Part shown: in pieces, positions 26,901 through 33,124 of the stretch | Layout of the letters: each line of letters opens with the position of its first letter | Numbering within the stretch: position 1 is the first letter of the stretch | IMG/VR virus record: IMGVR_UViG_3300025876_000018 | Location: 1 to 64,000 of that record | DNA: 64,000 nt | Strand: one strand, 5' to 3' | From: a virus | Translations under genes and position numbers: made by a program | The notes under the pieces: model-generated | Databases searched by the model: none | What the model saw: the letters and a program-made list of their open reading frames with translations, nothing else | What the model was told of the DNA's origin: nothing

Positions 26901-27559
26901 TTAAGATATATAAAATTAAACCTATAATAGATTTATCTAAAGGGGCAATAACAGATTTCTTATTCCAAAGCACACTATTCGCATTAACACAATTTTATCC
27001 TGAACCAGTCGCTAAACTAATTCTTAGTGGTATCCAATCATTTGAAGATGCAACAGGTGTACCATTAAAAAAATGGTTGGGTGTAAGTACCGATAAAAAC
27101 CCTGAAGATGACATGTCTAAATCTATACAAAGAGGGATGGGATATTTTGAAAATTGGTCAACAGTAACCACTGAAATATCTAACTATTTAAAAAATAGAA
27201 TATCTCCGTTATTATTGAAATATAAAATTGATATTAGTAGTGGGAATATTGAAGATTTTATTGTTAATGGTGTTAATTCTTTATTCGGTGAACCTTTAAA
27301 TAATTTTAAGGCTAGGTTAGAACTTATAGTAAAAAGAACAGAGGAAAAAGAAGATGAAAAATTAGGTTTTGATGAGGTTAAATCCTTTTTACAAAAAATG
27401 TATGATTCAGAGATTGATTATTTAGAGAGTTATACTAAAGAAGATAATGTTATAAAACAAATTAAAAGTGAGAGTGAGAAGAACCCACCTGATGAAGCAA
27501 CTAAAGATTGGATAAAAACAAATAATATTGATATGGATCAATTTGATATAGTATACTAA
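23915..27559 (+). CDS. Giant tagged protein with hydrophobic segment, unknown function
   Basis: A 1214-aa protein starting at GTG 23915 (no ATG in frame nearby; the tag GKKIVISESQYKRVFLNEQ supports this start, with ISE at 7-9 and LNE at 17-19). Residues 30-75 resemble a degenerate PG_binding fold (IDIQKYLIKNGYLPAYR, then DFGDLSAEAFAKYYYG). A very charged linker lies near residue 400-430 (KEKERDEDREKEREKEK). Residues 789-825 form a cysteine-containing hydrophobic stretch (CWVDIASIALSLIGCVYTG and following) that could enter a membrane. The C-terminal 350 residues are helical. It could be an ejected virion protein that helps cross the envelope, by analogy with other phages' giant internal proteins. 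No family recognised. Confidence 0.65.
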   Translation: MGKKIVISESQYKRVFLNEQNTNNNVNPNAIDIQKYLIKNGYLPAYRLEKGKSIRNDDGDFGDLSAEAFAKYYYGDFNNIKTIEGLYDKLKSDGYDLGSKTGKIFGVKMVKVLSEIINENKTDKGIFNKIWDSWKDGVNWLEQKRLDISNVYLNKHIKTNSDGQQFRKWVYKNDERLKKVNNLFKKLGYSEKFSKVGPIDNKYFMSAWYLLYSEYLKNSGLFPEYEKYFYIPVDGYSWNIEEDINSVEDENGDYIQVTDEYWYFEPTDKNKYRNRGGWSTSEWVTSYSKSMGEQLTVQSMVRLVEKSFKSAPEKAGYKKMYWVTTIGGSVYVPPVSSYEYLNDQGEYEIVNDTISQQMMMYSFVESPYPLIEHNYKRFDDDTNTPVFWSYVPDTFYEQEYEYHKEIGVKEKERDEDREKEREKEKQKNSLYSDQNTLSKVDVGNSLYLPFNDINGGDVKNPRTDNLATINLNSYINDYNKCLNHWKSVKGTFKWNGQVINMDQKLLDTYKFKDIYDSNKDIYNFGTFETFLENNATTIFNPSYIIKLIGDIYEKVYIYDPNTIMSRIWTIKFLEENGCLTNVNLSGDYTESDLKTALNYTYIAVENGDCAKDSLNLIQQHYNKNQSDSEKTLNGLLNLLEFVDQWNKRFLSQKKEYYKGACEQWINSGGSTSWSRFVTSFQGPTKFIGQKWSDFCRYEGGGNWLYYPPSSDEYGNKDYILGCGCVNMKHSNPQGLQKHPNTFFLLNPLAGGDIQLSTTNAEEGWGNAGVIDTRPFSTKAKEWAKECKSDWHCWVDIASIALSLIGCVYTGAVGCIISGGRLMIAADTINGLGYTYEGITDPNNPKNNGWKLNAAFSFMPVIFKSVGKSYKILKGIQKSGDLKTFSKIIKNAEGKYSSSVWKSMSEEGKSKAVAEAFQESFKDLSGSQLSKMQEMYTQTLNILKNSDYQKLVAALDDVPYSKVGDLNQLMVLASKDVKVSNNVLKLINEGKTFNDIIKIYKIKPIIDLSKGAITDFLFQSTLFALTQFYPEPVAKLILSGIQSFEDATGVPLKKWLGVSTDKNPEDDMSKSIQRGMGYFENWSTVTTEISNYLKNRISPLLLKYKIDISSGNIEDFIVNGVNSLFGEPLNNFKARLELIVKRTEEKEDEKLGFDEVKSFLQKMYDSEIDYLESYTKEDNVIKQIKSESEKNPPDEATKDWIKTNNIDMDQFDIVY

Positions 27560-27574
27560 TGAAGAAAATATAGA

Positions 27575-27631
27575 ATGGGTAAAAAAAATAACATTAATAT
27601 GGATATATTTGATGTAGTAGATATTTATTAG
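27575..27631 (+). pseudogene. Remnant copy of upstream gene's C-terminus
   Basis: The frame encodes KKNNINMDIFDVV followed by a stop at 27629-27631. The preceding gene ends KTNNIDMDQFDIVY and stop. At DNA level about 34 of 45 aligned positions match between 27509-27553 and 27575-27619. The simplest reading is that a paralogue of the 1214-aa gene once stood here and was deleted, leaving its last codons. Without alignment tools the match is by eye. Confidence 0.45.
27621..27628 (+). promoter_or_regulatory. Late-type promoter motif
   Basis: ATATTTAT, 17 nt before the ATG at 27646 and inside the remnant described at 27575-27631. The gap also contains GGAAAGG, the only purine-rich SD-like element seen in this part. 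Confidence 0.35.
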
Positions 27632-27645
27632 GAAAGGTAGTAATT

Positions 27646-28503
27646 ATGAAAAATTTAAATGAGGAAATAAAAAGAATAAAATCCCTTTTTACTGAAGATA
27701 GATTATTTGGTAATTTGGTTAATGAGGCAACAAATCCCGATACCAGTGGTGATGGTAAAATAGATTCTTCAGAATTTACTGCGTCTGGTAATGAAATAGA
27801 TACAGATGAGGCTATGGAATTTTTAATTGCGTCAGGATACACTGTTACTAATCCAAATGATGTAGACGAAAAAGTAACTACTTTAGATATTTGTAGTCAA
27901 AAAACAAATATGAAATGGGTGTATAAATACTCTAAAAATAAAAACCTACTTAATAATAGTGGGGTTCGTAATAATTTTAACGCTACTAATGGTGTTTGTT
28001 ATTACTACTGGACTGACATTAATAGTCCGACACTAGGGGATTTAAAAGTTAAAAAAGTAGTTGCTTGGGATGATGATCAGATAACTTTTTACATACAATT
28101 ACCATACGAAATAAACTTAGAGTCTATGAATGATGCATTAAAGTCTTTTAATGACTTAACTATGAAAATGAGAACGTTTGTAGAAACGTCAGAGTTATTT
28201 CCTGGTAGTATATCAAAACCACCTTTTTATATTAAGTTTAGTGGAAAGTTAGATTATAATAATATGAAGGTTAGAGATGTGGAATTTTTAAATTTTAGAG
28301 ATAAAGATATGAAAAAAACTTCATTCAGTAGTACTCTTTTTGATCAGATTGAGGATAAGGGTTATAACCCTCTAGTTAATCAAAGTGGTCCATCTACTGG
28401 TGCTAGAAAATTTAGTTCTTCGATTGGTTTATTAGATATAATTAGTGAAGTGACTGGGTTGACGGATAGGTTCGTAATAGATAAATTGGTTGATAAATTA
28501 TAA
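27646..28503 (+). CDS. Tagged protein with EF-hand calcium loop
   Basis: A 285-aa protein. The long-form tag LNEEIKRIKSLFTEDRLFGN matches the start of the gene at 22564 almost residue for residue. Residues 32-43 (DTSGDGKIDSSE) are a textbook EF-hand/dockerin Ca2+ loop: D1, S3, D5, G6, I8, D9, E12. Only one loop is seen. The rest is a mixed alpha/beta body with residues 95-170 containing CYYYWTDINSP and TFYIQLPYEINLESM; family unknown. The single loop may bind calcium on entry to a Ca2+-rich medium or periplasm. It sits between the 1214-aa and 836-aa genes and is probably co-expressed with them. Confidence 0.7.
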   Translation: MKNLNEEIKRIKSLFTEDRLFGNLVNEATNPDTSGDGKIDSSEFTASGNEIDTDEAMEFLIASGYTVTNPNDVDEKVTTLDICSQKTNMKWVYKYSKNKNLLNNSGVRNNFNATNGVCYYYWTDINSPTLGDLKVKKVVAWDDDQITFYIQLPYEINLESMNDALKSFNDLTMKMRTFVETSELFPGSISKPPFYIKFSGKLDYNNMKVRDVEFLNFRDKDMKKTSFSSTLFDQIEDKGYNPLVNQSGPSTGARKFSSSIGLLDIISEVTGLTDRFVIDKLVDKL

Positions 28504-28509
28504 AATAAT

Positions 28510-31020
28510 ATGAAAAATAGGAAGACATTAAGTATTGATAGTAAGAATTTTAACCTACTGATTGAACGTATGAATAAAAAATATACATACGAAGAAAGTA
28601 TAAATAAAATTAGAGATTTAATAGTAGAAGGTCCGGGTAAAAGGATTAAAGAACTAATTATGGGTGGTGCTATTCATGTGGATATTCCAATATCTTTAAG
28701 AAGGATAAGTAATATTTTTGATGTTAATCGTTCAGTTGATATTGCTGATATAGATGGTGTCTTAAAAAGGGGTGTTGATGGTATTATAGAGGATTTCAGT
28801 AGTATGGGGAAGAATTTGACTCCTCTGGATCAAAAAAGTATTAGTAATTTATTTTCATATTTAGAAGGTATAAAAAGTGCTAGTGATAATGCAGGTGACG
28901 CATTAATAAGCATAAATAAAAATTTAAAAAATGGCACCAATTTAGATTTAAACCAAAGAATAGATTTTATTGATGAGGTATATAAAGATAAACCATCGTT
29001 ATTAGACGAGGTTTATCCAAATAAAACAGATTTAAACAAAGTAAAAAACAAAAATGGGGAGTTAAATAGTAGGGATGCAATTGAAAGTAGAATTAAAAAT
29101 AACTTTTTAAGTTTAGATGTTGATGATATTAAATTTTTATATAAAAATGGTACTTATCGGGTAAGGTTTAACCCTAAAAAATTGTTTAGTAAACTTAATC
29201 TTAAAACAGGTGATTTAGTAGTTTGGAATAAAAATTGGGGTAAGGGAAATTATTATATAATACCTTTTGAAGATACTAACCCTTCAATGATAAAGGATTT
29301 GGAGAAAAATGGTTATAAAACGTATACAGAAGCTAATTATACTGGTATTGAGGGAACTATACCTAAAGGTGGGGAAGTAACCGCCATAACACAAAGCAAA
29401 GGCGCTAATTTCTTTTTAAGACTGTTGGTGGGTGCAAATAAAAAAGGTGGTGTTGGTGGTTTTTGGTTTAGAACTAAGTCAGGAAAACGGTTGTTTCCAG
29501 CATATACTTGGGTAGCTTCATCTAAATTAATGTTGTTGATTATAGAATGTGGGGTGCAGGATATTTTTGACAAACAAAAAATAAATCGTTTAGTATCTGG
29601 TGTGGAGAAAGAATACTCTTATACTTTTGCTGATTGTATGTTTGGTAGTGAATATCAAACTAAAGATGGATTAGTGTCATATGAGCCAGTGTTTTATGCG
29701 TGGCATGGATACAATATATTAATACCAGTAACTTTTCAAATTGTATTTGGGGTAGCGGGGAAAGTTTTTAAGGAAGTACTTTTAAATCGATTAGAAAATA
29801 GAAAGGAGGAGTATATAAATAGGTTTAATAATAAAGTGGATGAAATGATGGGGGGATTATCTATTAGGGGGGTGTTAAATTTTGATACTAAACTACAAGT
29901 AGAGGGTAGTGTTAATGAATTATTAGAGGATGAAGATGTTACAATGTATTTTAAGGTCATTAAATGGGCCACTGGGATTGATTATAATGAGAATGATGTT
30001 AAAGAGTTTATTTTAAATACTATTGATGGAATCTCAGAGGCGGAGCTGGATTCTGAAAAGAAGAGAGATGAGGTTCGTAAGGATATTAATGAAAGGATTG
30101 GTAAAGAGATACAAATAAATAATGAAATATCTGTGGAAGGTGATACCAATTATGATATTCAAATAGAAAATTTAAAGGAATTGTTCTATGAAAGTGCAAA
30201 AATGAAAAAAGGTAAAATTATTAACGAAAAACTAATTGCACATAAGAAAGAGTATGATGGTGAATCTGAGGAAATGAAAAAATTATGTATAGATTTGGAA
30301 GTAATGTTAGATTTATATTCTCTTGAAGGTTGGGAACCTGGTGAGAGTTTAGAAGGTTTAAGTGACGCCAATTGTATAGACAGTAAAGAAAAGTTGGAGG
30401 AGATAATTCTTGTGTTTTCAGAAAAAGAAGCAACAGGATATGAGGGGTTAAATGAATTTAATAAAGAAATAAATTGTAACTTATTAACCATTAAAGATTC
30501 ATATAAAAATGGATGTATAAATAATCAAGGTACACAAGTGGTTGATGTAAAAAAAGAAAAAATAAATGGGGTAATAACCACAATTACAATACCTGTGAAA
30601 GATTATACTTTTCAAGAGGTAAAAGAAGTTTCTGGGGAATATAAAATTGTTGCGGGATTTGATGATACAGATTTATTGTTGAAGATGTTATCTATGTCAG
30701 GTTCTATTATTAAAGATACTAATAAAGGTATTAAATTTTTAAATGATAATGGATTAGAGTATAAGGTAGGGACAAAAGGAATGCCCACTGAAGGAAAATT
30801 TTGTGTTAAATTAACGGAGAAAAATCTTAGAACATTAGAAACATATGGAAAAGGAGGTTTTTGTGGAGGATCAGCAGATAAAGCAAAATGCATTAACACC
30901 TTAATTGAAACAATTAAAAATGATGAATATTTATCACAATCTATGGACACTTGGAACGGATGTGTTTATGACGATCTATGGACACTTGGAACGGATGTGA
31001 ATATGGGTGGGAATGAATAA
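28510..31020 (+). CDS. Large tagged protein, unknown function, altered C-terminus
   Basis: An 836-aa protein. The N-terminus has an extended tag-like region with LIE at 17-19 and IVE at 38-40, followed by a basic GPGKRIKEL. A hydrophobic segment at about 401-420 (NILIPVTFQIVFGVAGKVF) could span a membrane. The middle and end are helical and acidic, with a Cys-containing stretch (ANCIDSKEK, INCNLL, NGCINNQ). No enzyme motif found. The last 25 residues are affected by a 35-nt duplication at 30939-30999 that shifts the reading frame; without it the protein would end after SMDTWNGCEYGWE. Probable virion protein of the group between tube and gp26. Confidence 0.65.
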   Translation: MKNRKTLSIDSKNFNLLIERMNKKYTYEESINKIRDLIVEGPGKRIKELIMGGAIHVDIPISLRRISNIFDVNRSVDIADIDGVLKRGVDGIIEDFSSMGKNLTPLDQKSISNLFSYLEGIKSASDNAGDALISINKNLKNGTNLDLNQRIDFIDEVYKDKPSLLDEVYPNKTDLNKVKNKNGELNSRDAIESRIKNNFLSLDVDDIKFLYKNGTYRVRFNPKKLFSKLNLKTGDLVVWNKNWGKGNYYIIPFEDTNPSMIKDLEKNGYKTYTEANYTGIEGTIPKGGEVTAITQSKGANFFLRLLVGANKKGGVGGFWFRTKSGKRLFPAYTWVASSKLMLLIIECGVQDIFDKQKINRLVSGVEKEYSYTFADCMFGSEYQTKDGLVSYEPVFYAWHGYNILIPVTFQIVFGVAGKVFKEVLLNRLENRKEEYINRFNNKVDEMMGGLSIRGVLNFDTKLQVEGSVNELLEDEDVTMYFKVIKWATGIDYNENDVKEFILNTIDGISEAELDSEKKRDEVRKDINERIGKEIQINNEISVEGDTNYDIQIENLKELFYESAKMKKGKIINEKLIAHKKEYDGESEEMKKLCIDLEVMLDLYSLEGWEPGESLEGLSDANCIDSKEKLEEIILVFSEKEATGYEGLNEFNKEINCNLLTIKDSYKNGCINNQGTQVVDVKKEKINGVITTITIPVKDYTFQEVKEVSGEYKIVAGFDDTDLLLKMLSMSGSIIKDTNKGIKFLNDNGLEYKVGTKGMPTEGKFCVKLTEKNLRTLETYGKGGFCGGSADKAKCINTLIETIKNDEYLSQSMDTWNGCVYDDLWTLGTDVNMGGNE
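30939..30999 (+). repeat. Frame-shifting direct duplication at gene end
   Basis: ATCTATGGACACTTGGAACG plus GATGTG occurs at 30939-30964 and again at 30974-30999, an identical 26 nt with a 35-nt offset. Because 35 is not a multiple of three, the second copy is read in another frame (LWTLGTDV instead of MDTWNGC). Confidence 0.9.
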
Positions 31021-31048
31021 AATAATAACAAATAAAAAATAGTTTTAA

Positions 31049-31837
31049 ATGGAAGAAAATATGAATGACTCATTAATGAGTCCAAACTACATACCTGATG
31101 AGTTAAAAACACCTTATGATATTGTAGAGTTACCATCACAGGGTTTATTATATAAAAATAAAAAAAGTAAAGTTAAAGTAGAATACTTAACCGCTATGGA
31201 TGAATCAATTTTGACTTCTCCTAATTTATCTAAGAATCCTAATCTTATGATAAATGTTTTATTAAAAAGAAAAATAAAAGATTTAGGTTTTGATCCTGAA
31301 GAATTGTTAGAGGGTGATAGAATCGCACTTTTATTATTTTTGAGAGTTACGGGTATAGGTGAAAAATACCCCCAAATAGTTTATGATGCAGAGTCAAACG
31401 ACTTTGTGGAAGGGGAAATTGATTTAACCTCATTGGAACAAAAAAAATTATTAATAAAACCCGATGAAAGAGGTGAGTTTGATTTTACTTTACCGATAAA
31501 AAAACATAAGTTAAAATATAGATTATTAACTTCTAAAGATGAAGAAGAGATTAGTAAACAAGATGAAAATTTAATGAAAAGAGATCCCGATAAAGTATCT
31601 ACACTAAATTTACTTAGGTTAGAAAGGTCAATAATGGGAATTAATGGTGAAAGAGATAAAATGAAAATTTCTAATATTGTTAAAAATTTACCTCTAATGG
31701 ATTCTAGGGCAATTAAAAGTCATATAGAAGAAATGGAACCAGGAATAATATTAAAAACAGTTGCACGGATTCAGGGGGGAGAATCCGTAGATTGCTTTCT
31801 TAGAATCGGAGCGAATTTTTTCTTTCCTAAACTCTAA
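31049..31837 (+). CDS. Baseplate hub assembly protein, T4 gp26-like
   Basis: A 262-aa protein matching the gp26 family scheme: IVELPSQGLLYKNKKSKVKVEYLTAMDESILTSPNL near residues 25-62 ('ELPS-GL-Y---- V-V-YLT--DE-IL--PNL'), then LLEGDRIALLLFLRVTGIGEKYP near 87-109. T4 gp26 is 208 aa. In T4 the order is 25-26-51-27-28-29, where gp26 and gp51 act in baseplate hub assembly. Here the tape measure also lies downstream, and a 59-codon frame follows in the +1 frame without a start codon, so a longer frameshift product is likely (see 31791-31970). Direct evidence is motif-level only. Confidence 0.75.
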   Translation: MEENMNDSLMSPNYIPDELKTPYDIVELPSQGLLYKNKKSKVKVEYLTAMDESILTSPNLSKNPNLMINVLLKRKIKDLGFDPEELLEGDRIALLLFLRVTGIGEKYPQIVYDAESNDFVEGEIDLTSLEQKKLLIKPDERGEFDFTLPIKKHKLKYRLLTSKDEEEISKQDENLMKRDPDKVSTLNLLRLERSIMGINGERDKMKISNIVKNLPLMDSRAIKSHIEEMEPGIILKTVARIQGGESVDCFLRIGANFFFPKL

Positions 31838-31970
31838 ATATTTATCTTATCTTCATAAAGAAATTGGATTTTTAGTTAAAAGTGGAGGGTTTAGTTATTC
31901 AGATATAATGAATATGCCTACATTTTCGAGAAAGGTGTTTATTGAACAAATTTTACCTAATAATGAATAA
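31791..31970 (+). CDS. gp51-like frameshift extension of gp26-like gene
   Basis: This frame opens after TAG 31788-31790 and runs to TAA 31968-31970, overlapping the gp26-like 3' end by 47 nt. It encodes SKYLSYLHKEIGFLVKSGG, then FSYSDIMNMPTFSRKVFIEQ. This looks like real protein and resembles the C-terminal part of tail-assembly chaperones ('F-Y-D-xNMP---R--FIE'). No ATG, GTG or TTG is available before the conserved part; the first ATG is within NMP. The overlap contains AATTTTTTCTTTCC, where tRNA-Phe on TTT could slip +1 onto TTT (or the ribosome could move -2). It is probably made as a gp26 fusion. Confidence 0.5.
   Translation: MAFLESERIFSFLNSKYLSYLHKEIGFLVKSGGFSYSDIMNMPTFSRKVFIEQILPNNE
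31837..31845 (+). promoter_or_regulatory. Late-type promoter motif
   Basis: AATATTTAT at the gp26-like stop codon, inside the frameshift extension frame. It may serve downstream genes or be chance within coding sequence. Confidence 0.25.
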
Positions 31971-31983
31971 TTATAATTTTTTA

Positions 31984-31993
31984 AATATTTATA
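31984..31993 (+). promoter_or_regulatory. Late-type promoter motif
   Basis: AATATTTATA, 12 nt before the ATG at 32006. Confidence 0.45.
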
Positions 31994-32005
31994 ATAAAAA
32001 GTAAC

Positions 32006-33121
32006 ATGAAAAAAGATATTGATTACATTAATAAAGAAATTGAATTTATTAATATATATATTAAAGATTTAATTTCAGAACAAATAGATATAGATGATAG
32101 AGATGATAGTGATACCGAAGAAGATAGGATTGAGGATATTGAGGATAGGGATTCAGGAAAATTGTCTATAGATGATAGAAGAAATGCACTATCAGACGCA
32201 ATTGAAGGGTGCCCTCCCGATTGTGATGACTTTGATAAAATATTTACTGAAGAAGAACAATCAAAAATCGATTCTACTGTTGAAAGTGTTGAGGAGTTAG
32301 CCCAATATACTATATCTTTCGGACCATATGCTGGTACAACTATAGGTCCTAGAGTAGCGAAAGCATATTGGACACTTAAAAAGGTTGGTAAATTAAAAAG
32401 TCCTTTTAAGAAAAAGGTTTCTCCTGATATATGTAGTTGTTACGCACTTTCTAGAAAATATTCTTCATGTATGAGCGGTAATAGAGCTCAATGTTATAAC
32501 GAAGTGAGCAGTAATTTTAAAGCTGATATTGCAAGATTAAGTGATGATGAACAAGAATTAGCTGAAGATTATTTTAATAGTTGTCACGATAAATACGCAA
32601 TGAAAGGTTTATATAATAAAGATAAAAGAGATAGTGCGGAAACTAAAAGAGGGTGTGATGAGTTTAAAAGTTTTTTAGGGTCTATCTCAGTTGTTAAATC
32701 CGAACTAACTAGTATGTTATCACAATATTTTAGAATTAAAAACCAAAAAGATTTATCTAAAAAAAGAAGTGGAAATGGTAGTGTTGCAGATAAACTTTCT
32801 TCATATAAAAAAATAACAATAAAATTTACACAAGATACTATACCTATTAATAGTGGAACATTTACGGATTGTACTAGTTTTAAGGTGGATTTTGAAAATC
32901 TTGAAGATACTGAATTTGAGGTAATGTCTGCTAGCCCATTTAATGAAGGTAAAACTATATTATTAAAATTAGGTAGTAAATATTGTCTGATGACTTTTAA
33001 TACAGAAATTAGGGGTGTAGAACAAAATGGTAATGTTGTTTGGGTAGATGAGAATGATAGTATGAAACCAAAATGTGCATCTTATAGTTGGAAAGGTAAA
33101 ATAATAAATTTAGAGGTATAG
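32006..33121 (+). CDS. Tagged Cys-containing protein, unknown function
   Basis: A 371-aa protein. The N-terminal helix is rich in isoleucine and ends DLISEQ, giving ISE at 23-25, a variant of the shared tag. An acidic linker follows (about 26-60, many D/E). Residues 68-72 (CPPDC), 140-165 (CSCYALSRKYSSCMSG and QCYNE) supply several cysteines. The C-terminal third is beta-rich (KITIKFTQDTIPINSG to the end). No catalytic motif recognised. It lies between the gp26-like gene and the tape measure, where T4 has genes 27 and 28, but shows no resemblance to gp27 that I can see. Probably a virion protein by its tag and position. Confidence 0.65.
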   Translation: MKKDIDYINKEIEFINIYIKDLISEQIDIDDRDDSDTEEDRIEDIEDRDSGKLSIDDRRNALSDAIEGCPPDCDDFDKIFTEEEQSKIDSTVESVEELAQYTISFGPYAGTTIGPRVAKAYWTLKKVGKLKSPFKKKVSPDICSCYALSRKYSSCMSGNRAQCYNEVSSNFKADIARLSDDEQELAEDYFNSCHDKYAMKGLYNKDKRDSAETKRGCDEFKSFLGSISVVKSELTSMLSQYFRIKNQKDLSKKRSGNGSVADKLSSYKKITIKFTQDTIPINSGTFTDCTSFKVDFENLEDTEFEVMSASPFNEGKTILLKLGSKYCLMTFNTEIRGVEQNGNVVWVDENDSMKPKCASYSWKGKIINLEV

Positions 33122-33124
33122 AAT

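Noticed and set aside
27575-27631. An 18-codon gene starting at ATG 27575
   Set aside because: Too short and almost identical in pattern to the end of the preceding gene; better explained as a remnant.
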